From positions 4,036-68,035 of the forward strand of contig JAXMCI010000043.1 of NCBI GenBank assembly GCA_046349435.1: a DNA stretch of 64,000 bases, read 5' to 3'. Source of the DNA: JAXMCI01 sp046349435 (GTDB lineage Bacteria > Pseudomonadota > Alphaproteobacteria > Dongiales > Dongiaceae). Below are positions 46,486-55,079 of this stretch, one piece after another. Both the position numbers and the translations under genes were made by a program. The first letter of the stretch is position 1; each line of letters opens with the position of its first letter. Under the pieces are notes generated by a model, which saw only the letters and a program-made list of their open reading frames with translations, did no database searches and was not told the origin of the DNA.

Positions 46486-47289
46486 CTAGCGGGCGGTGTC
46501 CTGGCGGATGGCGGCGACGGCGGCGGCGACCATGGCGTCGACGCCCGGCTTGCCGGCCTCGGCGCTGGAGCGCCGCGGGTCGCCATAGACGCCCGCCGCG
46601 GCCCCGGCCGTGTCGGTGCGCAGACGCTCCAGGCGCACGAGCCGCGGGTCGACCGCCAGCATCAGCGAGGTGTCGGCGACCCCGGCATGGGTGCCGATCT
46701 CGGCCGCGGTGAAGCCCTGCGCCTTCAGCGCCTCGACATAGGCGGCTTCGCTCGCCCGGTAGTAGGCGGTCACGGCGTGGACCCGCACCGGCGTCTTGCG
46801 CCACTCGCGGTCGAGCCGCGCGGCCACCGTCTCGAGCTCCTTCTGGTAGCCGCCATGGTCGCCGATCAGCACGATGTCGCGGAAGCCGGCCAGGCGGAAG
46901 CTGCGGGCGGCGCCCTCGAGGATCCCGCGGAAGGCGTCGGCCGGCACGCTGATCGTGCCGGGGAAGCGCATATGCTGGGTCGGCGGGTCGTAGCCGCCCT
47001 CCGGCACATAGGCCAGCACCGGCGCGACCAGGGCGTTGCCGAGCTCGGCGGCGATGCGGCCGGCCAGCGCCCGGACCCGCACATTGTGCTTGCCGAGCGC
47101 CATGTCGGGGCCGCTCTGCTCGGTGCCGCCGACCGGCAGGATGATCGTGGTGTGGCCTTGCGCGACGGCGTCGCGCAGCTCGGTCCAGGTGAGGTCCTCG
47201 AGATAGAGCGAGGGCGGCGCCGGAGCGGCCATGGCCGCTCCGCCCAGCATCGCCAGCCCGAGCAGCATGGCCGCAAGCCGCATCACCAT
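46486..47289 (-). CDS. Exported creatininase-family amidohydrolase
   Basis: 267 residues from MVMRLAAMLLGLAMLGGAAM; the ribosome site GGGGAG lies 6 bases upstream. The signal peptide is unusual for this mainly cytoplasmic family. Metal ligands of the creatininase fold can be placed in LPVGGTEQSGPDMALGKHN, VLIGDHGGYQKELE and GTHAGVADTSLMLAV. The family opens cyclic amides such as creatinine or hydrolyses formamides such as FAPy compounds. Being periplasmic and paired with a propeller protein, it may have a different substrate. Confidence 0.88.
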   Translation of the reverse strand: MVMRLAAMLLGLAMLGGAAMAAPAPPSLYLEDLTWTELRDAVAQGHTTIILPVGGTEQSGPDMALGKHNVRVRALAGRIAAELGNALVAPVLAYVPEGGYDPPTQHMRFPGTISVPADAFRGILEGAARSFRLAGFRDIVLIGDHGGYQKELETVAARLDREWRKTPVRVHAVTAYYRASEAAYVEALKAQGFTAAEIGTHAGVADTSLMLAVDPRLVRLERLRTDTAGAAAGVYGDPRRSSAEAGKPGVDAMVAAAVAAIRQDTAR

Positions 47290-47661
47290 CGGATCTCCCC
47301 CTCGCCGGGCGCGGCGCCGCCGCCGGCCCTGGCCGATTCCTGCGGCCATTATGCCCGAGCCCGCGGCATTCGGCACGGCCACGCGCAGGCTGCGGCAGCG
47401 CCGAACGGCGGTCGGCGCCGGCCTGGTCGCCGCAGGCCGGCCCGCGGCGAGAGACGGACCCACGGGCGCAAGGCGGCCGGTCGAGGCGGTGAGGCGGGCC
47501 CGCCCGCACCGCGACCGGCGGCCCGCCCGTACTCGGTGCCGCGACCCGGCCGTCGCGGATAATAGTCCGAAATGCCACCGATCGCCGGGTTCCCGGGAAC
47601 GTCCGGCGGCGCACCGCGTTGCTCCGGCACATCGTCAGACAACCTGGAAGGATCACCAGCC

Positions 47662-48093
47662 ATGCGCATGATGACGAGCCTGGCCGTCGCGGCCCTGCTG
47701 TTCGCGGCTCCGGCCTTCGCGGACGACGCCGCCAGCAACGGCAAGACCCAGTCGATGGATCCGACCTGCGCCAGCAAGTCGGCCAAGTCGCAGACCGGCG
47801 ACTGCATCATCAACGGCCAGAACGTCGGCAACACCTCGAACCAGACCGGCGGCGCCGGCGGCGTGCCGGAGCAGAACATGAGCGGCTCCTCGGGCGACAA
47901 CGCCACCGGGACCAACAACGGCGTGACCACCGGCGGGATGAACCCGGCCAACAGCGCGGCCTGCGCCAACAAGGAAGCGAAGTCGCAGACCGGCGCCTGC
48001 ATCGTCAACGGCCAGCCGGTCGGCAACACCTCGAACCAGACCGGCGGCGCCGGCGGCGGCACCGGCAACGGCAACACCACCAACCAGCAGTAG
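47662..48093 (+). CDS. Small secreted protein with an internal 29-residue duplication
   Basis: 143 residues, start chosen at MRMMTSLAVAALLFAAPAFA, a clear signal peptide with AAGGA upstream. The mature protein is Asn/Gly/Ser/Thr-rich and contains two copies of a unit, KSAKSQTGDCIINGQNVGN and KEAKSQTGACIVNGQPVGN, each followed by TSNQTGGAGG. Each unit has one Cys, with a further Cys just before it (DPTCASK and AACANK), so two disulfides are possible. No family was recognised. It has its own strong terminator hairpin and is divergent from the creatininase-like gene. Confidence 0.8.
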   Translation: MRMMTSLAVAALLFAAPAFADDAASNGKTQSMDPTCASKSAKSQTGDCIINGQNVGNTSNQTGGAGGVPEQNMSGSSGDNATGTNNGVTTGGMNPANSAACANKEAKSQTGACIVNGQPVGNTSNQTGGAGGGTGNGNTTNQQ

Positions 48094-48113
48094 CCGAGGC
48101 CGTCCTTCCCTCG

Positions 48114-48143
48114 CCGGGGCGCCGCAACGCTGCGGCGCCCCGG
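48114..48143 (+). terminator. Intrinsic-terminator-like hairpin
   Basis: A perfect 13-bp stem (48114-48126 with 48131-48143) and a 4-base loop lie 20 bases after the stop of the secreted-protein gene. There is no T-run follow-up, as is common in GC-rich genomes. Confidence 0.7.
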
Positions 48144-48242
48144 CCGACGCCTCCGCGCGACGGCCCCGGCGGCGGCCCCGGGCGCGGCCCCGGCCGCTAC
48201 GCCGACTGGGACGACGACCGGCCCCATCGCGAGGACGAGCTG

Positions 48243-48492
48243 GTGAGGCGCAGCCTGCAGATCGTCGACCGGCTGCGCATCGCGGTCACCGAGCGCGATC
48301 CCCGCTGCAAGATGATCACGCTCGACCCCGATTCAGGCGAGCCGCTCCCCGGCCTGCTGTCGCACGTCAGCCACGCCCGCGGCGGCAGCGCCGGCGTCTA
48401 TGCCGCGATGCTGCTCGAGGGCATCGTCCGCCAGGGCGATCCGATCTCGCTTCGCGTAGCCGCGCTGCCGGCGGGTCGGATTGGATGCATCG
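48243..48492 (+). other. Possible truncated coding remnant
   Basis: From GTG 48243 the frame reads like a real small domain (RRSLQIVDRLRIAVTERDP, KMITLDPDSGEPLPGLLSHV, AGVYAAMLLEGIVRQGDPIS), with helical and aliphatic pattern and normal codon use. It has no stop before running antisense into the regulator gene that ends at 48493. It looks like a gene that lost its 3' end, or one interrupted by a frame error. No family was recognised. Confidence 0.3.
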
Positions 48493-50463
48493 TCACGTCA
48501 AGCCGGCCCTCCGCATGCCCTCCGCCCATCTCGCAAGATCCTCGTTCTTGCGGATGGGGTAGAACTCGCGGAGGTTCGAGAGTCGCAGAGCCGGCTCGCC
48601 CTGCCGCAGGCGCTGCAGCGCGCTCGCCGCCTCCTCCAGCTCACCGGCCAGGGCACCGCTTGCGGCGGCCGTCGCGGTGGCCAGCAGGAAATCGGGGTTT
48701 TCTCCCCGGGCCCTCTGCGCCCAGGAAAACGACTCGGCGTACCGTCCGGCGAAGAAGTGCGCGGCCGCCATGGCCGTCTGCATGCTGAAGATCTGCGAAT
48801 CGTTGGGGCTGAGGCGCATCGCCCTGGCCAGCCGCCGGATCGCCTCGTCGGGCTCCCCGCTCCAGACCCTGACCCATCCGCTGAACAGCCAGGCCCAGGC
48901 GAGATTGGGATTGAGCCGCAGGCCGCGCTCGATCAGTGCCCCTCCTTCGTCGTGGCGCCCCACGACATAGGACAGCGCCATGCCGGCGGCCGTGAGGGCT
49001 ACGGCGTCGTCCTTGCCGAGCTCGGCCGCCCGGCGTGCCAGCCGCTCCGTCTCCCCCGTCTCCTTCGCCCGGTCGTCGACCCAGCCGCTGGCCTTGCGCT
49101 GCAGATAGCACCGGGTCGCCATGCCGTAGGCCGAGGCGAAGTCCGGGTCGAGCTCCATGGCGCGGTAGAACGACGCGAGAGCCGCCGCGTTCTCGTGCCG
49201 GCTCCAGCGATGAACGCCGGCCATGCCTCGCAGGAAGCATTCGTAGGCATCAAGGCTCTCGGTCGATTTGCGCTTCGCCCGCTCGATCTCGGCCTGCTCC
49301 AGCTTCGGCGCAATCGCCGCGATCACCGCCGCGGTCACCTGGTCCTGGAGGTGGAAGATGTCCTCGGGCCCCCCTTCGAAGCGCTCGGCCCAGAGGTGGA
49401 CGCCGCTGGCACCCTCGACGAGCTGCCCGGTGATGCGCACCCGTCCGCCCGCCTTGCGCACGCTGCCCTGCAGCAGGTAGCGCACGCCCAGCGCACGGCT
49501 GATCTCCTTGGGGTCCGCAGCCCGGTCCTTGTAGGCGAAGCTGGAGTTGCGGGCGATGACGAACAGGCTGCGGAAGCGCGACAGCTCGGTGATGATCTCC
49601 TCCACGATCCCGTCGGCGAAGTACTCCTGCTCCGGGTCGCCGCCGAGGTTCTGGAACGGCAGCACGGCGATCGACGGCTTCGAGGGGAGCATGGGTCCGG
49701 CGGGATCGAGCCCCTGCCTGGCCGTCCCGGCGCGCGCGACCCGGATCGCCTCGTAGAGACGGGTGGTTTCCGCCGCCGGCTTGACGCCGAGCTCGTGCTG
49801 CAGCCGATCGCGCAGCGCCTCGTAGACCTTCGCGGCCTGGGCGGTCTGGTCACGCGCGGCATGCAGCTCCATGAGCGCGCGGGCGGCGACCTCGGACAGC
49901 GGGTCGAGCACGAGCAGCCGTCTGGCGGCGCTGGCCGCCTGCCCCTCCTCCCCGCCGGCCATGGCCTGCTGCAGCAGCCGCGTCAGGGCATCCTCGGCAA
50001 TCTGCCGCAGCCGCTCGCGTTCGACCCTGAGCCAGGCCTCGAATGCCGGGTCCCGCACGCCGATGCCGTCGAGCAGGTCGCCGCGGTAGAGCGCGGCGGC
50101 TTCGGCCAGGGTTTCCGGCGTGCCGGTCCGCACGAGCTGCTCGAACCGCGCGACGTCGATGGCCAGGTCGGCAGGGTCCAGCCTCACCGAGAGGCGGTCG
50201 GCGACGATCGGCGAGGGATTTGCGGCCCGCAGGAAGTGGCGAAGGCGCGTCAGCGAATGCTTCAGGCTGTCGCGGGCCTGCTCCTCGCCGCGGTCGCTCC
50301 AGAGCAGGCTTGCGAGCTTCTCGCGGGGCTGCGACGCAACCGGCGCCAGTGCCAGCAGCGCCAGCAGCGCGCGGTCCTTCTGGCCGGGAAGATCGATCGA
50401 CGGGCCGCCGGCCAGACGGCCCTCGAACGCTCCGAGGAGCTTCAGCTCGACTGAAGCGGGCAT
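48493..50463 (-). CDS. SARP/BTAD transcriptional regulator with TolB/FlgO-like and TPR region
   Basis: 656 residues from MPASVELKLLGAFEGRLAGG. Residues 1-95 form an OmpR-like winged helix (DLPGQKDRALLALLALAP, REKLASLLWSDRGEEQARDS). Residues about 100-245 form the BTAD helical domain (YRGDLLDGIGVRDPAFEAWL). Residues about 275-390 resemble the FlgO/TolB-like module of adenylate-cyclase-type proteins (PSIAVLPFQNLGGDPEQEYF, DGIVEEIITELSRF). The rest is TPR-like (YRAMELDPDFASAYGMAT). Such proteins activate nearby genes. It is divergent from the HpaB-like gene with 178 bases between, which makes that gene its likely target. Confidence 0.88.
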   Translation of the reverse strand: MPASVELKLLGAFEGRLAGGPSIDLPGQKDRALLALLALAPVASQPREKLASLLWSDRGEEQARDSLKHSLTRLRHFLRAANPSPIVADRLSVRLDPADLAIDVARFEQLVRTGTPETLAEAAALYRGDLLDGIGVRDPAFEAWLRVERERLRQIAEDALTRLLQQAMAGGEEGQAASAARRLLVLDPLSEVAARALMELHAARDQTAQAAKVYEALRDRLQHELGVKPAAETTRLYEAIRVARAGTARQGLDPAGPMLPSKPSIAVLPFQNLGGDPEQEYFADGIVEEIITELSRFRSLFVIARNSSFAYKDRAADPKEISRALGVRYLLQGSVRKAGGRVRITGQLVEGASGVHLWAERFEGGPEDIFHLQDQVTAAVIAAIAPKLEQAEIERAKRKSTESLDAYECFLRGMAGVHRWSRHENAAALASFYRAMELDPDFASAYGMATRCYLQRKASGWVDDRAKETGETERLARRAAELGKDDAVALTAAGMALSYVVGRHDEGGALIERGLRLNPNLAWAWLFSGWVRVWSGEPDEAIRRLARAMRLSPNDSQIFSMQTAMAAAHFFAGRYAESFSWAQRARGENPDFLLATATAAASGALAGELEEAASALQRLRQGEPALRLSNLREFYPIRKNEDLARWAEGMRRAGLT

Positions 50464-50641
50464 GGTCCCCCGGGCTGCGTCATGCCTTAGCCCCACGCGG
50501 CACGCTGAATCGCTACGAGATATCGCACATTTCCCGATCGACTCAACGCTGCAATCCCGCCCGGCCCCACGCGCGGGCCCCGCTTCGGGCGTAGAGTGGC
50601 GTCCAAGCCAGGCTATCAACGACCCATCGGGGAGGAACGCC

Positions 50642-52144
50642 ATGATTTGCAAGACAGGGGCCGAGCACCTCCGATCGCTGCAGGACGGCCGCGCCGTCTA
50701 TGTCGACGGCGCGCTCGTGCGGGACGTAACCACGCACCCGGCCTTCCGCAACGCGGCCGCCTCCTCGGCGCGGCTGTACGACTTCCAGGCTCAACCCGAC
50801 AATGTCGAGCGGATGACCTTCCTGCCGGCCGGGGCGACACGGCGGGTGGGCCGTTGCTGGCAGGCGCCGCGCAGCTATGACGAGCTGGTCGCCCGGCGCC
50901 AGGCCCTGCAGGCCTGGGCGGAGCTGAGCTACGGCTTCATGGGGCGCTCGCCGGACCATGTCGCGTCCACCATCGTCGGCCAGCGCATGGGTCTCGAGAT
51001 CTTCGCCCGCCATGGCGCCGCCCGCGCCAAGGCGCTGTCGGACTATGCCGACTACGCAGCCCGGAACGATCTCTTCCTGACCTATGTGATCGTCAACCCC
51101 CAGGCTGATCGATCGAGGTCCTGGGGCGAGCAGGCCGAGGATCTGGTCGCCCGGATCGTCGACGAGGACCCGGCCGGCCTGACCATCCGGGGCGCCAAGA
51201 TGCTCGGCACGAGCGCGATCATGGCAAACGAGGTGCTGGTCGCGAATCTTCAGCCGCTCAAGGCGGGCGAGGAGGACCTGGCGTTCTCCTGCGCCTTGCC
51301 CTTGAACGCCCCGGGGCTCCGCGTGCTCTCGCGCAAAAGCTACGAGGCGCATGCCGTCTCCGTCTATGACAACCCGCTCTCCTCGCGCTTCGACGAGAAC
51401 GACGCGATTCTCTATTTCGACGACGTGAAGGTGCCCTGGGACCGCGTCTTCGTGCACCGCGACGTGGACATGTGCCGCGCGCAATTTCATGACACGCCCT
51501 GCCATGTGCTGCAGAACTACCAGGCCCAGATCCGGCTGTCCGTGAAGCTGAAGTTCCTGGTCGGGCTCGCCCACCGGATCACGGAGATGATCGGCACTAC
51601 CGGCATGCCGCAGGTGCGCGAGCAGCTGGGCACGCTGGCGGCGCAGGCCGGGCTGGTCGACGCCATGCTCGCCGGGATGGAGGCGGCCGGAAGCCGGCGC
51701 GGCGAGTTCTACCTGCCGAACCGCCATCATCTCTACGCGGCGCAGGTGGTGACGCAGGACCTCTACCCGCGTCTCGTCACCATGATCCGGGATCTCGCCG
51801 GCGGCGCGCTCATCATGCTGCCGTCGTCCTTCCGCGACTGGTCGAACCCCGAGCTGGCGCCGATCATCGAGAAGACTCAGCGCTCGGCAAGCTGCGGTCC
51901 CGAGAGGAAGGTCAAGCTGCTCAAGGCAGCCTGGGACGCGATCGGCTCGGAGTTCGGGTCGCGGCATACCCAGTACGAGATGTTCTATGCCGGCGCCCGG
52001 TTCGTGACGACGGGCCACAGCTATCGGACCTTCGACTGGGGCGCGGCCGGCGGCCTGGTCGACCATCTGCTGTCGACCTACGATCTCGGGGACGAGGCCA
52101 CGCGCCCCCGGCATGGCCAGGAGCCTGCCCTGAAGGTGGTCTAG
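50642..52144 (+). CDS. 4-hydroxyphenylacetate 3-hydroxylase family (HpaB-like) FADH2-dependent monooxygenase
   Basis: 500 residues from MICKTGAEHLRSLQDGRAVY, with GGGGAGGAA upstream. The acyl-CoA-dehydrogenase-like fold of HpaB is indicated by YVDGALVRDVTTHPAFRNAA, LTYVIVNPQADRSRSWGEQA, GAKMLGTSAIMANEVLVA, VPWDRVFVHRDVDMCRAQFH and the C-terminal helices YEMFYAGARFVTTGHSYRTF. These enzymes hydroxylate phenols with reduced flavin supplied by a partner reductase (HpaC), which is not seen in this window. Its last 224 bases overlap the opposite-strand regulator frame. Confidence 0.9.
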   Translation: MICKTGAEHLRSLQDGRAVYVDGALVRDVTTHPAFRNAAASSARLYDFQAQPDNVERMTFLPAGATRRVGRCWQAPRSYDELVARRQALQAWAELSYGFMGRSPDHVASTIVGQRMGLEIFARHGAARAKALSDYADYAARNDLFLTYVIVNPQADRSRSWGEQAEDLVARIVDEDPAGLTIRGAKMLGTSAIMANEVLVANLQPLKAGEEDLAFSCALPLNAPGLRVLSRKSYEAHAVSVYDNPLSSRFDENDAILYFDDVKVPWDRVFVHRDVDMCRAQFHDTPCHVLQNYQAQIRLSVKLKFLVGLAHRITEMIGTTGMPQVREQLGTLAAQAGLVDAMLAGMEAAGSRRGEFYLPNRHHLYAAQVVTQDLYPRLVTMIRDLAGGALIMLPSSFRDWSNPELAPIIEKTQRSASCGPERKVKLLKAAWDAIGSEFGSRHTQYEMFYAGARFVTTGHSYRTFDWGAAGGLVDHLLSTYDLGDEATRPRHGQEPALKVV

Positions 52145-53612
52145 CCGCAGGCCGCGGTTCGCCCTCGCCGGCCGACGGCCGGGCGTAGAGCGACTGGCCG
52201 CGGCGGTTCTCGTCGACCTCCAGCCGGTGGTGCAGCGAGGGCAGCGCGCGGTCGTCGCAGTCGGTGCGCTCGCAGACCCGGCAGCTGACCCCGATCGGCG
52301 TCACCGCCCGGGGATCGTCGAGCGCCAGCCCGTCGGCATAGACGATCTCGCGGGCGTGGCTGGCCGGGCATCCCAGCCCGATCGCCAGCCGCACCGCGCG
52401 CGGCCCGAGCGCGCCGCGCGCCCCCGGCCGGGCGATCGGATCGAGCGTGCGGGCGAGGCAGAAGAAGGTGGCGCCGTCCGGCATGCGCGACAGCTGCACG
52501 CGGATCGTCCCCGGGCTGGCGAAGGCGTCGTAGACGTTCCAGCGCGGGCAGGCCGCGCCGAACCGGGCGATGCGGATGCCCGAGGCGCTGAACCGCTTCG
52601 AGATGTTGCCGGCGACGTCGACCCGCAGCAGGTGGAAGGGCACCCCCTCGGCCCCCGGCCGGCGCAGGGTGGTGAGGCGGTGGCAGAGCTGCTCGAAGCT
52701 GACGCCGAAGCGGTGCTGCAGCACGGCGACGTCGTAGCGGGTCGCCCGCGCCGCCTCCAGCACCACCTCGTAGGGCATCAGCACGGCGCCGGCGAAGTAG
52801 TTGGCGAGCGAGACGCGGGCCAGCGCGTCGGCCTCGACGGTGGTGAACTTGCTGCCCGAGCACAGCCGGTCGATGGCGCCGCGCCAGCCGAGCAGCGCGA
52901 TCTGGTGCGCCAGCTGGAAGGCGCGGCTGCCGGGCGGCAGCATCTCGGACAGCGACAATCGCCGCGACACCGGGTTGTAGCTGCGCAGCGCGCCGCCCAT
53001 CGCCGCGTCGGGCAGCACCGACACATCGACGGCGAAGCGTCGGGCGAGCAGCTCGACCAGGCCGGCCTGCAGCCCGTCCAGCGCCAGCCCGTGGTCGCGC
53101 CACAGCGATTCGGCGGCGGCCTCGAGCTCGGGGAAGTGGTTCTGCTTCTGCTGGATGAAATCCGAGACCTCCTCCGACGGCATGCCGGCGGGCTGCTCCT
53201 CCACTGCCTCGCCGGCGGGATCGGCGGGGTCGGCCGGCGGGCGCGAGCTCGCCCGGCTGCCGCGATAGGCGCGGTAGAGCGTGAGCAGGCCGCGGCCGAG
53301 ATTGGGCGAGGACCCGACCAGCTCGCGCAGCTCGCCCGCCTTGATGGCGTGGCCGTCGAAGATCGGGTCGGAGAAGGCCTCCATCAGGTCGGCGAGCAGC
53401 CGCTCGTCGTCGTCGGTCGAGAGCTGCTGCAGCTCGATGGCGAAGCGCTGCGCCAGCTTGAGCAGGATCGGCACGGTCAGCGGCCGCTGGTTGTGCTCCA
53501 GCAGGTTGAGGTAGCTGGCGCTGATGCCGAGCTGCTCGGCCATCTGCACCTGGGTCAGGCGCCGCTCCTGCCGCAGCCGGCGCAGCCGGCCGCCGAGACG
53601 CATCTCGGCCAC
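51921..53612 (-). CDS. XRE-family regulator with ImmA/IrrE-like domain, ScfR/RamB type, with run-on C-terminus
   Basis: 563 residues from GTG 53612. The N-terminal helix-turn-helix is RRLTQVQMAEQLGISASYLN. A long middle region ends in the ImmA/IrrE-like block (AFQLAHQIALLGWRGAIDRL, VSLANYFAGAVLMPYEVVLE). The C-terminal short-chain acyl sensing domain has GAACPRWNVYDAFASPGTIR and the cysteine cluster CRVCERTDCDDRALPSLHHR. Normal homologues end near residue 480. Here about 75 Arg/Pro/Ser-rich residues follow, read antisense to the HpaB-like gene. RamB/ScfR proteins control glyoxylate-shunt or propionate genes, and this one faces aceA. Confidence 0.88.
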   Translation of the reverse strand: MAEMRLGGRLRRLRQERRLTQVQMAEQLGISASYLNLLEHNQRPLTVPILLKLAQRFAIELQQLSTDDDERLLADLMEAFSDPIFDGHAIKAGELRELVGSSPNLGRGLLTLYRAYRGSRASSRPPADPADPAGEAVEEQPAGMPSEEVSDFIQQKQNHFPELEAAAESLWRDHGLALDGLQAGLVELLARRFAVDVSVLPDAAMGGALRSYNPVSRRLSLSEMLPPGSRAFQLAHQIALLGWRGAIDRLCSGSKFTTVEADALARVSLANYFAGAVLMPYEVVLEAARATRYDVAVLQHRFGVSFEQLCHRLTTLRRPGAEGVPFHLLRVDVAGNISKRFSASGIRIARFGAACPRWNVYDAFASPGTIRVQLSRMPDGATFFCLARTLDPIARPGARGALGPRAVRLAIGLGCPASHAREIVYADGLALDDPRAVTPIGVSCRVCERTDCDDRALPSLHHRLEVDENRRGQSLYARPSAGEGEPRPAARPPSGQAPGHAGGAWPRPRDRRSTADGRPGRRPRPSRRSDSCGPSSRTGRRHRTSRTGYAATRTPSRSRPRLP

Positions 53613-53622
53613 GCATCCTCCG

Positions 53623-53655
53623 GTAAATTCGTTACAGACTGACCTTGAGTAAATT
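53623..53655. promoter_or_regulatory. Candidate operator region between ScfR-like regulator and aceA
   Basis: The motif GTAAATT occurs twice (53623-53629 and 53649-53655) on the same strand, 26 bases apart. They sit in an AT-rich patch of the 154-base divergent spacer, 110-140 bases before the aceA start and adjacent to the regulator start. They are candidate binding sites for the regulator; no consensus match was tested. Confidence 0.35.
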
Positions 53656-53766
53656 GTAAATCAGTGGCGATTTCCAGCTTTATCGCAGCGCAGCAACGAG
53701 TGATTGCCCGTCCGGCCGCGCTCGGCTGTTCTTGGGGCACCGCTCCCTGACCGACAGGTACCTCCG

Positions 53767-55065
53767 ATGACCCAGCCGATCGCCTCCACCCTGCCCGACC
53801 GCTTTGCCGGGATCCGCCGCGACTACGGCCCCGCCGAGGTCGAGCGGCTGGCCGGGACGGTCCGGCAGCGCCACACCCTGGCCGAGCTCGGGGCGCAGCG
53901 GCTGTGGCGCCTGCTGCACGAGACGCCGCACGTCAAGGCGCTGGGCGCGCTGACCGGCAACCAGGCCATGCAGATGGTCCGCGCCGGGCTGCAGGCGATC
54001 TATGTCAGCGGCTGGCAGGTGGCGGCCGACGCCAACAACGCCGGCGAGATGTATCCCGACCAGAGCCTCTATCCCGCCTCCAGCGTCCCCGAGCTGGTCC
54101 GGCGCATCAACAAGACCCTGCAGCGCGCCGACCAGATCGACCATATGGAGGGCCGCCGCGGCACCCACTGGTTCGCGCCCATCGTCGCCGATGCCGAGGC
54201 CGGGTTCGGCGGCCCGCTCAACGCCTTCGAGCTGATGAAGGCGATGATCGAGGCCGGCGCCGCCGGCGTCCATTTCGAGGACCAGCTCGCCTCGGAGAAG
54301 AAGTGCGGCCATCTCGGCGGCAAGGTGCTGGTGCCGACCCAGCAGTTCATCCGCACGCTCTCGGCGGCCCGGCTCGCCGCCGACGTGATGGGCGTGCCGA
54401 CCCTGCTGGTCGCCCGCACCGACGCCCATTCGGCGCAGCTCATCACCGCCGACGTCGACCCGCGCGACCACGCGTTCCTGACCGGCGAGCGGACGCCCGA
54501 GGGCTTCTTCCGCCTGCGCCAGGAGGACGGGGTCGGCGTCCGGCACGCGATCGCCCGCGGCCTCGCCTTCGCGCCCTACGCCGACCTGCTGTGGTGGGAG
54601 ACCTCGGAGCCGAACCTGGAGGAGGCCCGCGAGTTCGCCGCGGCGATCCATGCCGAGTTCCCCGGCAAGCTGCTCGCCTACAACTGCTCGCCCTCGTTCA
54701 ACTGGCGCGCCAAGCTGCAGCCGGCCGAGATCGCCGCCTTCCAGGACGAGCTGGGCCGCCTCGGCTACCGGTTCCAGTTCGTCACGCTGGCCGGCTTCCA
54801 CAGCCTCAACCTGTCGATGTTCGAGCTGGCCCGCGACTATCGCGGCCGCGGCATGGCGGCCTACAGCGTGCTGCAGGAGGCGGAGTTCGCCGCCGAGCGC
54901 CAGGGCTACAGCGCGGTGCGCCACCAGCGCGAGGTCGGCACCGGCTATTTCGACGCGGTGACGCTGGCGCTCTCCGGCGGCGCCAGCAGCACGACGGCGA
55001 TGGCCGGCTCGACCGAGGCCGCGCAGTTCAATGCCGCCGCCCACGACAAGGCGGCGGCCGCCTGA
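53767..55065 (+). CDS. aceA: Isocitrate lyase
   Basis: 432 residues, start chosen at MTQPIASTLPDRFAGIRRDY, typical for AceA. The catalytic motif KKCGH is present (Cys at residue 180). Other family blocks are VYVSGWQVAADANN-like sequence, MYPDQSLYPASSVPELVRRI, FAPIVADAEAGFGG with the metal-binding Asp, TLLVARTDAHSA, LAYNCSPSFNWRA and QFVTLAGFHSLNLSMF. It cleaves isocitrate to glyoxylate and succinate in the glyoxylate shunt, needed for growth on acetate or fatty acids. The divergent ScfR/RamB-like gene is its probable regulator. Confidence 0.96.
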   Translation: MTQPIASTLPDRFAGIRRDYGPAEVERLAGTVRQRHTLAELGAQRLWRLLHETPHVKALGALTGNQAMQMVRAGLQAIYVSGWQVAADANNAGEMYPDQSLYPASSVPELVRRINKTLQRADQIDHMEGRRGTHWFAPIVADAEAGFGGPLNAFELMKAMIEAGAAGVHFEDQLASEKKCGHLGGKVLVPTQQFIRTLSAARLAADVMGVPTLLVARTDAHSAQLITADVDPRDHAFLTGERTPEGFFRLRQEDGVGVRHAIARGLAFAPYADLLWWETSEPNLEEAREFAAAIHAEFPGKLLAYNCSPSFNWRAKLQPAEIAAFQDELGRLGYRFQFVTLAGFHSLNLSMFELARDYRGRGMAAYSVLQEAEFAAERQGYSAVRHQREVGTGYFDAVTLALSGGASSTTAMAGSTEAAQFNAAAHDKAAAA

Positions 55066-55079
55066 GCGAGGAGGAAACG

